Source: Streptomyces qinglanensis (GTDB taxonomy: Bacteria > Actinomycetota > Actinomycetes > Streptomycetales > Streptomycetaceae). Taken from it: a DNA stretch of 64,000 bases. The notes beneath the pieces are model-generated. The model saw only the letters and a program-made list of their open reading frames with translations, did not search any database and was not told the origin of the DNA. The stretch spans positions 541,241 through 605,240 of the forward strand of contig NZ_FOGO01000004.1 in the NCBI RefSeq assembly GCF_900111245.1, in the 5' to 3' direction. Below, in pieces: positions 16,956 to 25,439 of the stretch (position 1 is the first letter of the stretch; the number at the start of each line of letters is the position of its first letter). The translations under genes were made by a program, and so were the position numbers.

Positions 16956-18097
16956 CGGTCCGGCGGCCCCTCGGGTGCGTCCGGGGGCTGGTTTCCGGCC
17001 GAGCCCTCCGGGGGCCGGCGCCACTCCGCCGGGTCCGTGTCCGGAGAGGGCGCCTCACCCGGGCCCTCGCCCCACGGGTCCTCCGGAGAGGCCGCTGTCG
17101 GGCCGGGTCCCGGCGGCGGCCGCTGGTGGAACTCCACGGTGACGGTCTCGAACCCCTTGAAGGTCTCCGTTGTCGCGTAGGAGGTGTACGCCCGGCGGTC
17201 GGCCCAGTTCAGCCACACCCGGTCGGTGAACGGGGTCAGCAGACTCCGGGGCCACAGCCGGTGGGCCCGCACCACACTCACCTCGGCCGCCACCATGAAG
17301 ATCAACGCGCCCAGGTAGATCCAGCCGAGCAGACCCAGGACGATGCCGAACATCCCGTAGGTCGCGCTCGCGCCGCGGAGCACATTGGTCGCGTAGTACC
17401 CGCCGGCCCACTGCAGCACCTGCCATGCGCAGGCGGCACCGAGCGACTCCGCCCACAGCCTGCGCAGCGCCACCTGATGGTGGGTGAGGAAGCTGTAGGT
17501 GGCCAGCAGCAGCCCGGCGTTCACGGCCACCGCCACCAGCGTGATCGTCGCGCGGAGTCCGGTGCCCAGGTCGGTCCCGAACGCCTTGGACTCCGAGGTC
17601 GCCAGCGACAGCAGCAGCGTCACGGACAGTCCGCAGGCCACTGTCATCAGGAACAGCATCCCCTTCAGCCGAGACCTGAAGGGGTCGTGCCGCTGGTAGC
17701 GCGGGACGGCCCAGATCTTGTTGAGGCTGTACTGCGCGGCCTGAGCCGCACCCAGGCTCCCGTACAGGCTGCCGAGAATGCCGATGGCGAGGGCGATGCC
17801 GTTGCTGCGGAAGGCGTGGATCCGTCCCCTGAGCTGTTCCCCGAGCACCGGGAACTCCCCGAGCACCGAGTTCAGCAGTCGCCGCTGGAGCTCGGGGTTG
17901 TCCTCCAGGAAGAAGCCGAGACCGGAGACGAAGAGCAGCAGCACGGGGAAGATCGACAGGAAGGTGTAGTACGTGAGGAGCGCGACGAGGTAGAGGGCCT
18001 GGTCGTCGAAGACCTTGTAGACGACGGCCAGCGGCAGACCGGCCCAGCGGTGCCGCTGCTGAAAGGCGTCGATCCGCTGCGCCGTGCCCATGCCCAT
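16952..18097 (-). CDS. YihY/virulence factor BrkB family membrane protein
   Basis: Start at ATG 18097 (GAGGAGG 13 bases upstream); a second ATG six bases later is possible. The 381-residue protein has six membrane helices in the YihY pattern, with signatures LTYYTFLSIFPVLLLFVSGL near residue 40, SLYGSLGAAQAAQYSLNKIW near 110 and GLLGWIYLGALIFMVAAEV near 260. The C-terminal 90 residues are a Pro/Glu-rich cytoplasmic tail. The family was once annotated as ribonuclease BN; that activity belongs to a different protein, and function remains unknown (possibly a flippase or transporter). Confidence 0.9.
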   Translation of the reverse strand: MGMGTAQRIDAFQQRHRWAGLPLAVVYKVFDDQALYLVALLTYYTFLSIFPVLLLFVSGLGFFLEDNPELQRRLLNSVLGEFPVLGEQLRGRIHAFRSNGIALAIGILGSLYGSLGAAQAAQYSLNKIWAVPRYQRHDPFRSRLKGMLFLMTVACGLSVTLLLSLATSESKAFGTDLGTGLRATITLVAVAVNAGLLLATYSFLTHHQVALRRLWAESLGAACAWQVLQWAGGYYATNVLRGASATYGMFGIVLGLLGWIYLGALIFMVAAEVSVVRAHRLWPRSLLTPFTDRVWLNWADRRAYTSYATTETFKGFETVTVEFHQRPPPGPGPTAASPEDPWGEGPGEAPSPDTDPAEWRRPPEGSAGNQPPDAPEGPPDR

Positions 18098-18459
18098 GGC
18101 CCGTCGGACGCCTCCTCGACCTGCCCGTCTGCCCGTGCGCCCGACCGTTGCCTCGCGGTCGTCGCCCGCACGGGGAACCAGGTGCGGGGGTTCGTGCTGC
18201 CGGGCGGGAAACCCCGCCCGGCGCCGGTACCGGTCCGCCCTCGCCGTCCCAGCCAATCCCAGGCCGTGCCGGTGCGCACCCTCCGGAGAGCCATCCGGCG
18301 GGTCCGGAGCCACGGGGCGGCGGCCGGAACCGTGAAACGGCGCCGGAACCACGAAACGGGCGGCGCAGCCCTTCCTGGCGCTGCTCCGCCCGTTCCGGAC
18401 GCGCATCAGATCCTGCGCGTCGTGCCTGTCTCCGCTGTCCGCGGGTCAGCCGGCGGGCT
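18098..18459. other. Non-coding spacer upstream of the YihY gene
   Basis: 362 bases without a credible gene on either strand. It contains the ribosome binding site of the YihY gene and repeated GAACC(A/G)(C/T)GAAACGG motifs near 18328-18361, but no clear promoter or hairpin. Confidence 0.4.
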
Positions 18460-18897
18460 TCACGTCTTCCGCCTGCCCATGAGGGCCAACCCCATGACCG
18501 CGAATCCGCAGAGTGCTGCCACACCTCCCGCGACCACATTGTTGACCACGATCTGCGCTGTGTCCGGAGCGCCGTTGATCACCCACTGCGAGATGATCAC
18601 CCAGGCTCCGAGCAGTGGCGCGGTCCATCCCAGCAGATGCGTCCGCTCGTAAGCGGAACCGAATCCGAAGGCGAGCACCGCGAACGCCAGCCCCACGATG
18701 AGGTTGCTCGCCGCCAGGCTCGTCGTCCCGTTGAAACCGACCACCCATGGCGAGATCGCTATGTAGAGGCCGGAGAGGAAAGCCAGCCCTTCAACGATCT
18801 GCGCGACCGGAGTGGATCCGGCCTTCTCGTACCGGGCTCGCATCTCCACGAGGTCGGGGTGGTGCTCGATGCTGCTACCGGTAGTCGGCACTGCCAT
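18460..18897 (-). CDS. SPW-repeat integral membrane protein
   Basis: The 145-residue protein has a 28-residue soluble N-terminus (MAVPTTGSSIEHHPDLVEMR) and four hydrophobic helices. The first SPW motif is intact (LYIAISPWVVGF); the second repeat is degenerate (WVIISQWVINGAP). SPW proteins in actinobacteria usually have both motifs and no known function. ATG 18897 is preceded by GGAAGGAGG. A perfect inverted repeat starts 28 bases upstream of the ATG and may control expression. Confidence 0.9.
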   Translation of the reverse strand: MAVPTTGSSIEHHPDLVEMRARYEKAGSTPVAQIVEGLAFLSGLYIAISPWVVGFNGTTSLAASNLIVGLAFAVLAFGFGSAYERTHLLGWTAPLLGAWVIISQWVINGAPDTAQIVVNNVVAGGVAALCGFAVMGLALMGRRKT

Positions 18898-18925
18898 GGT
18901 CGTCCTCCTTCCTTGGAGTGCCTTC

Positions 18926-18948
18926 GGTGAACGGCTGAACCGTTCACC
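18926..18948. promoter_or_regulatory. 9-bp perfect inverted repeat upstream of the SPW gene
   Basis: GGTGAACGG, five bases (CTGAA), CCGTTCACC. It lies 28 bases before the SPW start codon, between the likely promoter and the ribosome binding site. It could be an operator or a leader hairpin. A small CTCTAGAG palindrome follows near 18952. Confidence 0.6.
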
Positions 18949-19633
18949 ACTCCTCTAGAGTGACCAGCAAACGGGGTAAATCACCCCATCCAGTGTGATT
19001 TATAGCACATTCAGGTGGATCAGTCACCCCCTGGTTGCGCTGGGTGGCCAGGGGATCACGGTGATGTACTCGCTGCTCTCCTGGCCCATGCATAGGGGAC
19101 GGCATGGAACGGCTGCGACAGGACGAGCCACGGCGGCTGTCGCGCCCCGACCCGGGCGCGGCCGTCAAGGGGCAAGGCCGCTCTCCGCGGACGGCCGAAC
19201 CGGCGTGGCTCGAAGGATCGCTCCCGGGGTGGCGACCCCGGGAGCACATGCGGGACGACGGTCCGGAGCCGGACCGGGGCACCCTGCTGCACAGCGGCAC
19301 CAGCCGCGCGGCTGGTCTTCTGACACCGGGGTGGCTGCCGAGGAAGACGGCGCGGCCTCACCGCGCAGCCGGCAGCCGCTCGCGCCCTCGACCGACGAGG
19401 GCCCGTCTCCCGCTCCCGCCCCTGCCCCGACCCGGGCGGACGGCACCGCAGCGGTCGACAGTTCGCCCGCGCCCGGTGCCCCCGGCGACCCGGCAACCAC
19501 GGGCGGCGGTGCGACACGGCCGTCGAGGGGCTGTGACACGAACCGGACCGCTACGGCGGGTGATTGCGCTACCGTGCTGCGAGACGTGCCGAAGCCGGGC
19601 CACGTCGAAGGCGGAAGACGGGGAGGGTTCCAG
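18949..19633. other. Divergent region between the SPW and WXG100 genes
   Basis: About 685 bases with no gene I can support. The first 100 bases are unusually AT-rich for this genome and include AAATCAC and GTGATTT inverted repeats around 18978-19002, probably the SPW promoter. Open frames between 19100 and 19630 are Arg/Pro-rich and look like shadows. The WXG100 ribosome site (GGGGAGGG) is at the right end. Confidence 0.4.
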
Positions 19634-19900
19634 ATGGGAATGAACGGTGCGGACCTCGAGCGGCTGCGGGAGCTCGCGGGGAAGTTCGACGGCGACGCGA
19701 CCCAGCTCCAGGGACTGATCACCAGGTTGCAGTCGGCCTGCAACGACAGCGGTAGCTACTGGACCGGTGGCAAGGCGCAGCAGTTCCGCGGTGAGTGGGA
19801 GAGCCTGAAGCCGACGTTCGACAAGTTCGTGGAGACGCTGCGGGAAGCGGGGCGCGCCGCGCGGACCAACGCGGACAACATCGACCACGCCACCAACTGA
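19634..19900 (+). CDS. WXG100-family type VII secretion substrate
   Basis: The 88-residue protein has the helical-hairpin size and motif of WXG100 proteins: the helix LERLRELAGKFDGD, then SYWTGGKAQQF with W-T-G at residues 38-40, then a second amphipathic helix ending in TNADNIDHATN. Such proteins are dimeric and exported by FtsK/SpoIIIE-type ATPases. Start ATG 19634 has a GGGGAGGG site; ORFs reaching further upstream in this frame are non-coding. It is convergent with the EssC-like ATPase gene and is closed by a strong hairpin. No C-terminal YxxxD/E signal is present. Confidence 0.88.
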   Translation: MGMNGADLERLRELAGKFDGDATQLQGLITRLQSACNDSGSYWTGGKAQQFRGEWESLKPTFDKFVETLREAGRAARTNADNIDHATN

Positions 19901-19941
19901 CCCGGGGCGGGGCGCTCGACCCCGCGGAACTGTTCGCGAAC

Positions 19942-19976
19942 CGGCGGGCCGCAGCCGACCAGGCTGCGGCCCGCCG
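19942..19976 (+). terminator. Strong terminator after the WXG100 gene
   Basis: Perfect 15-bp stem (CGGCGGGCCGCAGCC with GGCTGCGGCCCGCCG) and a 5-base loop, 41 bases after the stop. Confidence 0.85.
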
Positions 19977-20049
19977 TGCGTGCCCGGCCCGGCCGGAAGG
20001 GGCCGCGGGACCCCGCGTACCCGGCCTGGCAGTGGGCAGCGCCTGCCCC

Positions 20050-20086
20050 GGGGCACCGGATCGGGGCACCGGATCGGGGCACCGGG
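20050..20086. repeat. 13-bp tandem repeat GGGGCACCGGATC
   Basis: Two exact copies (20050 and 20063) and a partial third copy (20076) in the gap between the convergent WXG100 and ATPase genes. Confidence 0.85.
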
Positions 20087-20125
20087 CCGGAACGGAACCC
20101 GTTCCCCGGGCCGTGTCCGGTGCCC

Positions 20126-20187
20126 CGAACCGAACCGAACCGAACCGCACTCGAACCGAACCGGACCGGACTCGAACCGGACCCGGA
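20126..20187. repeat. Pentanucleotide repeat CGAAC/CGGAC
   Basis: CGAAC is repeated four times in a row from 20126, followed by about eight more CGAAC, CGGAC or CGCAC units with single-base slips up to about 20187. It is a microsatellite-like array 30 bases beyond the stop of the minus-strand ATPase gene. It could vary between strains. Confidence 0.85.
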
Positions 20188-20215
20188 CCGGGTTGCGGGG
20201 CCCGGCCCGCCGGTC

Positions 20216-23200
20216 TCACTCGTCCACGACCGCCTGAACGGCCGTCATCTCGCCGCTGCGCACCAGCAGTCCGCGCCCCAGCACGCCGGACGCCGCGGCG
20301 CGGGGCAGCCGGACGGAGAACAGCTCGCCCTCCGCGTTGTTCTGCGGCGAGAGCAGCAGACCGCTGCGTGCCCGCCGGGCCTCTTTGACGAAGCCGCGGT
20401 ACTGCGAGGTCAGTGCGTCCGTGGTCCCGGCGGCGACCAGGCCGTGCCCGCCGTCGACTCCGCTGCGCACCACTCCCTCCAGCGCGGAGTCCAGCGGGGT
20501 GTCGTGGACGAGCTCGGCGTCGTCCACGACCACCGCGTACCGGCCGTCGGCCGCGGCCCGCTCCAACAGCTCCTGGAGCGGCGCGGCGTCGGTCATGTCC
20601 TGGAGCACGCCCAGCACCCCCGGCTCGTCCGCCAGCTCGCGCAGGGGTGAGCGCTTGGGGGTGACGAGGACGAGCGGCAGACCGGAGCGCAGCAAGGAGC
20701 GTGCCGCCGCGCACACGGACGTCGAGCGGCCCGACTTGGGCGGTCCCGCGATGACGAACCCCGGACCCTCCTGCCCGAGGTCCACACCCGTCGGGGCCAG
20801 CTCGTCACCGCCCACCCCCACCAGCACCCACAGCGGGGACGGCGGAGCGAACTGCGGGTCCAGCGCCCAGGCCGCGGTGGCGGTGGCCCGGCCCGGGAGC
20901 GCGTCCACCCGCATGGGGCGCTGCGCACGCGGCGGATCGCCGTGCTCGACCGCGGTGCGCTCGGCGATCCGCCGGACGGCGGCCACCTGGGCCCGGCCCG
21001 AGGGGTCGCGGTCCAGCAGGGCGAGCTGGCTCTCCCGCACCCCGTCGTCGCCGGGCCGCAGACAGCGGCCCGGCGGCAGATGAGAGGGCACGTCCCTGGG
21101 CGTCATCCCGGCTGTCGAGTAGTCGTTCGGGTCGGCCAGCCGCAGGACGAGCCGGTCGCCGAACGCGGCGGAGACGGGGCCGGACAGTCCGCCGCGGCCC
21201 GCGGACATCACGACCCGCAGACCCACCGAAGGGCCCTCGCGGAACAGTTGGGTCATCCCGTCCACGAGCTTGCCGTAGTCGTAGGACTCGAAGGCCGCGG
21301 TATAGCTCTCCCAGTTGTCCAGCAGCAGCACCAGCCACGGCAGCCGCTCCTCGGGGGAGGCGGCGCCCGCGCGCTGTTCCGCGACGTTGGCGGCGCCCGC
21401 GCGCGCCAGGATCTGCTGGCGGCGGACGAGTTCGGCCTGGAGCCTGGCCAGCAGCCGGGTGAGCCGGTCGGTCTGATCCCGGGTGACGACGGCGCCGCAG
21501 TGCGGCAGCACCGAGAGCGGGACCAGGGTGTTGGAGCCGCAGTCCACGCCGTACAGATGCACCTCGGCAGGCGAGGCGCTGTCGGCCAGCGCGGCGGCGA
21601 TGGTCCGCAGTGCTGTCGAGCGCCCCGAGCGCGGCCCGCCGACCAGCAGCAGATGGTCGCCGTCGACCAGGTCCAGGGTCAGCGCCTCGCGGGCCTGCCG
21701 GGCCGGAACGTCGGTGACGCCGAACACGACGGGCGCGATGTCGCCGCGCCGCCCGGTGCCGGAACGGGGCGCCTCGGCCACCGTCACCAGGTCGGAGAGC
21801 GGCTCCAGCCAGGGCCGGTACGGCTCCGGGCGGTCCAGCGCCGCGGCGCTCCCGCGCACCGCCTCGACCAGCAGCGCCAGATCGGTGAGCGGGTCGTCCT
21901 CGGAACTCCCCGGCAGCTCGGGCCGGTTGGGTGCGGGCAGGCCCAGATCCGTCCACTCCACCCGCACCGCCCACGGCTCGGTGGTGCGCTCCGCGGCCGT
22001 CTGCGGCCGGCGCCCGCCGACGCGGCCCGACTGGAACGGCAGCAGCGAGGAAGCCCCCAGCCGCACCAGAGCCCGCCCCGGGGTGTTCTTGGAGATGGCG
22101 GCGGAGTCCGGCGCGTCGATGACGTCCTGGCTCTCGGAGTTGTCCGTCACCCGCAGCGCGATCCGCAGGTTGGTGTTGGCGCGGATCTCGGGCGAGACCA
22201 CGCCGCCGGGCCGCTGGGTGGCCAGGAGGAGGTGGATGCCCAGGGAGCGGCCGCGCTGGGCGATGTTGACCAGTCCGCTGACGAAGTCCGGCAGTTCCCG
22301 GGCCATCGAGGCGAACTCGTCGACGACGATCAGCAGCCGGGGCAGCGGAGCCAGCGAGGGGTCCCGGCGGGCGGCCCTCTCGTACGCCTCGATGTCCTTG
22401 GCGCCGACCGGGTCCAGGATCCGCTCCCGTCGGCTCACCTCCGCGTCGAGCGAGACCAGCGCCCGCTTGACCAGGTGGGAGTCGAGGTCGGTGACCATGC
22501 CGACGGTGTGCGGGAGCTGCTCGCAGCCCTTGAACGCGGCGCCGCCCTTGTAGTCGACCAGGACGAAGTTCATCGCGTCCGGCCGGTTGGCCACCGCCAG
22601 CGAGGCCACCAGCGTCTGCAGCAGCTCCGACTTGCCGGATCCGGTCGTGCCCGCGACCAGCCCGTGCGGGCCGTCGCGCACCAGGTCGATGGTGAACGGG
22701 CCGTCGAAGGAGGCGCCGACCACGCCGGCGGTCGAGCGGCCGCCCGCCGCCCAGCGCGCCGAGATCGCGGCGGCGGACGGCGGCTCCAGCTCCAGCAGGT
22801 CCAGCAGCCGGCAGGCGTCCGGCAGCGCGCCGCTCTCCTTCTCGCTCACATCGCGGACCGGTGCCATGGCGCGGGCCACCGACTCGCACCAGGCGGGCGG
22901 CACACAGTCCGGCCGCACCGACTGCACCGGGCTCCCGCCGAACTGCGACACCTGCAGCAGCCCGAAGTGGTCCTCCTCCACCAGCGCCCGGCACTCCTCC
23001 GGCAGCAGTCCCCGGTCCGCGTCCAGGCACACCAGATGGATGCCGAAGCGGGGGCCCTCACGGAGCAGCTGCGTCAGTCCGGGCAGCGCACGCAGCCGGC
23101 GGGAGCCGTCCAGGACGACCAGCACGGACGGTCCGCGCCACTGGTCGTCACCGCCCGGCCGCCGCTCGCCGGCCGCTTCCTGACGTGCGCCGAGCAGCGC

Positions 23201-24643
23201 CAGCAGTTCACTGATCCGGCGGGCCACGCTCTCCGTCTCGGTCCCCAGCAGCGCCACCGCGCCGTGGCCCTCGCGGCCCCGGGCGTGCGGCAGCCACCGC
23301 ACCCACTCCCAGCTCTCCCGGCCGGACGGATCGGTCAGCACACAGACGGTGAGATCCGCCGGGCTGTGCAGCACCGTCGCCTGGGCCACCAGCCAGCGCC
23401 CGAGGGAGCGGGGCAGTTCGCCCCGGCCCGCGACCCCGAGGACGCCGTGGGTCCGCAGCGGCACCGACACCGGCACCTCGGCCAGCAGCCGCGGCTCCGT
23501 ACGGCGGTGCTCCTGCTGGTTGGGGTCGCTGACCTCCACCTCCGAGGGCAGTGCGCCGGTGCCGATCCGGAGCACGCCGTAGTCGTCGTCCTCCAGCCGC
23601 CGCTCCCACAGCCGCTGGCCGGGGCCGGTGGCCGCGATGTACAGCTCCGCCGGGTCGGGGCAGGCCAGCCGCCGCGCGGCCGTCTCCTCGGCCATCGCCC
23701 GGCGCGCCTGGTACTCGATGGAGACCTTGTGCTGTTCGTACTCGCGGCGTTTGTGCCGGTGCGACCTGCGGCCGTGCCGCCGGTCGTAGAAGTGGTTGGC
23801 GACCAGGGTGACCGGGGTCAGCACCGCCATGATCAAGTAGAGGGCGCTGCCCAGCAGGACCACCATCGCGACGGCGGCCAGCAGCGGCGCCAGCGCCACC
23901 GCCCACGGCAGCGGCCGCGTCTCCGACTGCTTGGGCCTGGACGGCAGTCGGAACTGGGTCCTGCGCGCCGGCGGCGTGATCCGCGGCGGGCGGTTGAAGT
24001 CGAGCCCCGTGCCGTCCTGCGAGGGTTTGAGCGCGGCGTCCGGGAAGGCGGGCTCACGCAGTTCGAACAGGGAGTGCCCGGCCGCCAGGACACCGCGCCG
24101 CCGCCAGGTCCCGCTCTCGTGGAGCCGGCTGCCGTCCATGGTGACGCTGCTGCCGAACGCCGGTGTGACGGTCACGGAGCCGTCGAGGGCCACATCGATC
24201 TCGCAGGCGGTGCTGGGCAGCGTGCTGTCGGCCGGCCGCACCCACGCCTCGGGGCCGCTGCCGACGACGGCCACGCCCGGCCCCAGCCGGTACACACGCC
24301 CGGCGTCGGGTCCGCCCACGAGCCGGATCTCCACGGTGCCCTGAGCCTCCGGACCGGGGCACGCGCCGGGCGCTCCCACCGAGAGCGTGGCGCCGTCCCG
24401 GACGGGGGAGCCGGCCACCGGGACGGTGGGATCGAGAGGGCAGCCGTTGACATGCAGGACGGGCGCGCCGCTGTCCGTGCCCCTGCCTGTGCCCCCGTCC
24501 GGAGGGCCGCCCGGTGCGGCGGCGCCCAGTTGCCGGCCGACCTCCCGCGCGAGGGCCCCCACCGGGGCGTCGGGCTCGACGTCCACCAGCAGATCCGCCC
24601 GCCGCCCGCCCGCGGCGTCGGCGGCGGTAAGCCGCAGTTCCAT
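20216..24643 (-). CDS. EssC/EccC-like type VII secretion ATPase with ubiquitin-like and FHA domains
   Basis: ATG 24643 (GGGGGAG upstream) gives 1475 residues. Order: ubiquitin-like fold (1-95), FHA-like domain (104-196, VRLVGGPDAGRVYRLGPG type), two membrane helices (246-283), a linker domain, then three FtsK/SpoIIIE ATPase domains. Domain 1 is intact: Walker A GTTGSGKS with K671, and LLIVVDE with D775 and E776. Domains 2 and 3 have Arg in place of the P-loop Lys (GGPRSGRST, R1008; GPPKSGRST, R1306) and atypical Walker B ends (LLLDN, VVVDD). This is the motor expected to move WXG100 proteins across the membrane. FHA at the N-terminus recalls Firmicutes EssC more than mycobacterial EccC. Confidence 0.92.
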   Translation of the reverse strand: MELRLTAADAAGGRRADLLVDVEPDAPVGALAREVGRQLGAAAPGGPPDGGTGRGTDSGAPVLHVNGCPLDPTVPVAGSPVRDGATLSVGAPGACPGPEAQGTVEIRLVGGPDAGRVYRLGPGVAVVGSGPEAWVRPADSTLPSTACEIDVALDGSVTVTPAFGSSVTMDGSRLHESGTWRRRGVLAAGHSLFELREPAFPDAALKPSQDGTGLDFNRPPRITPPARRTQFRLPSRPKQSETRPLPWAVALAPLLAAVAMVVLLGSALYLIMAVLTPVTLVANHFYDRRHGRRSHRHKRREYEQHKVSIEYQARRAMAEETAARRLACPDPAELYIAATGPGQRLWERRLEDDDYGVLRIGTGALPSEVEVSDPNQQEHRRTEPRLLAEVPVSVPLRTHGVLGVAGRGELPRSLGRWLVAQATVLHSPADLTVCVLTDPSGRESWEWVRWLPHARGREGHGAVALLGTETESVARRISELLALLGARQEAAGERRPGGDDQWRGPSVLVVLDGSRRLRALPGLTQLLREGPRFGIHLVCLDADRGLLPEECRALVEEDHFGLLQVSQFGGSPVQSVRPDCVPPAWCESVARAMAPVRDVSEKESGALPDACRLLDLLELEPPSAAAISARWAAGGRSTAGVVGASFDGPFTIDLVRDGPHGLVAGTTGSGKSELLQTLVASLAVANRPDAMNFVLVDYKGGAAFKGCEQLPHTVGMVTDLDSHLVKRALVSLDAEVSRRERILDPVGAKDIEAYERAARRDPSLAPLPRLLIVVDEFASMARELPDFVSGLVNIAQRGRSLGIHLLLATQRPGGVVSPEIRANTNLRIALRVTDNSESQDVIDAPDSAAISKNTPGRALVRLGASSLLPFQSGRVGGRRPQTAAERTTEPWAVRVEWTDLGLPAPNRPELPGSSEDDPLTDLALLVEAVRGSAAALDRPEPYRPWLEPLSDLVTVAEAPRSGTGRRGDIAPVVFGVTDVPARQAREALTLDLVDGDHLLLVGGPRSGRSTALRTIAAALADSASPAEVHLYGVDCGSNTLVPLSVLPHCGAVVTRDQTDRLTRLLARLQAELVRRQQILARAGAANVAEQRAGAASPEERLPWLVLLLDNWESYTAAFESYDYGKLVDGMTQLFREGPSVGLRVVMSAGRGGLSGPVSAAFGDRLVLRLADPNDYSTAGMTPRDVPSHLPPGRCLRPGDDGVRESQLALLDRDPSGRAQVAAVRRIAERTAVEHGDPPRAQRPMRVDALPGRATATAAWALDPQFAPPSPLWVLVGVGGDELAPTGVDLGQEGPGFVIAGPPKSGRSTSVCAAARSLLRSGLPLVLVTPKRSPLRELADEPGVLGVLQDMTDAAPLQELLERAAADGRYAVVVDDAELVHDTPLDSALEGVVRSGVDGGHGLVAAGTTDALTSQYRGFVKEARRARSGLLLSPQNNAEGELFSVRLPRAAASGVLGRGLLVRSGEMTAVQAVVDE

Positions 24644-25161
24644 GGGAGCTCCCCCGTGGTCGGCCGGTGCCCGCTCCGCGGACCGGTACGCGTACGTCCG
24701 CGTCCCAGACTCGTCGCCCCGTGCACCGATGCGCTCTGCTCCGGGTAGCAATCATGCAACAGCGCGCTCGGCCGGCGCAGTTCCTCCTGGGATCGAAACC
24801 TGGTCCGAGGGCTGGAGACGTGTCCTGCCCGGGAGCGGACGCGGACGCCGCCCGTCGCCGTCCTGGCCGGTCCCGGCGTCCCGGCCGGTCCGCCTGCCCC
24901 CGAGGCGGACCTGTTCACCGGACCGGCGCACCGGCGGGGGCAGGCCAGCGCAGTCTCCTACGAGGGGCACGCCTCCGGCTGAAGGCGGCGGCAAGGTGAC
25001 GAGCGACGGCATCCCCTGCGGCTTCGAGGCGCGACGGCGGGCAGCGAACAGATCACGTCGTCGGCCGGCAGCACCCCGGCGCGCCGGATCCGAAGACCGG
25101 CGAACCCACCGTCGTGCCGATCAGGTGAACCGCCGCATGCGCGGGTGCCGTGGCTGCTCGA
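24644..25161. other. Spacer between the ATPase gene and the upstream WXG100 gene
   Basis: 518 bases without a supported gene. The hairpin at 25162 at the left end of the WXG100 gene and this long gap suggest that the ATPase gene has its own promoter here. An AT-richer patch near 24745-24765 (TTGCATGATTGCTACC on the minus strand) is a candidate, but the -10 is not convincing. Confidence 0.4.
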
Positions 25162-25178
25162 GCTCCCCGGGGGGGAGC
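25162..25178 (-). terminator. Short hairpin at the stop of the WXG100 gene
   Basis: GCTCCCC and GGGGAGC pair around a 3-base loop, immediately beyond the minus-strand stop codon. The 7-bp GC stem could end or attenuate the reverse operon before the ATPase gene. Confidence 0.45.
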
Positions 25179-25179
25179 C

Positions 25180-25428
25180 TCACTTCGGCTTCTCCTCCCC
25201 GGCTCTGGTGATCAGCCGCTGCTCCTCTGCCGGGTAGGAGTTGAAGAGATAGTTCAGCGAACTCATCCGGCCGTTGAAGTCGCCGGCCCATGTGTCGGCC
25301 GCGGTGCCCGCCCAGGTGTCGGAGCCCATGAGGTCGGTCACCGCCTTCAGCGCGGTGCGGACGTTTCCCACCGCGGATTCGATCTTCGCCATGTCCTGCC
25401 TGCACAGATCGGCTTCCTGCTGGCCCAT
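25180..25428 (-). CDS. WXG100-like protein partnered with the large WXG effector
   Basis: The 82-residue protein begins MGQQEADLCRQDMAKIE and forms a predicted helix-turn-helix. It has two tandem W-A-G motifs (DTWAGTAADTWAGDF, W39 and W47) at the hairpin turn. Near the C-terminus is YPAEE (Y65 to E69), which fits the YxxxD/E export signal of type VII substrates. ATG 25428 follows GGGGGAGGG and lies 11 bases after the stop of the large upstream gene, so the two are co-transcribed. By analogy with small partners of LXG or PE/PPE proteins it could be the secretion partner of that protein. Confidence 0.8.
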   Translation of the reverse strand: MGQQEADLCRQDMAKIESAVGNVRTALKAVTDLMGSDTWAGTAADTWAGDFNGRMSSLNYLFNSYPAEEQRLITRAGEEKPK

Positions 25429-25439
25429 GCCCTCCCCCT

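Noticed and set aside
19104..19643. 179-codon plus-strand frame upstream of the WXG100 gene
   Set aside because: Arg/Pro/Ser-rich, no domain, no ribosome site, and overlaps the WXG100 start in another frame.
20942..24748. A 1268-codon open frame on the plus strand opposite the ATPase gene
   Set aside because: Composition is Arg/Gln/His/Gly-rich with no domain; it is the antisense shadow of a high-GC gene with clear Walker motifs.
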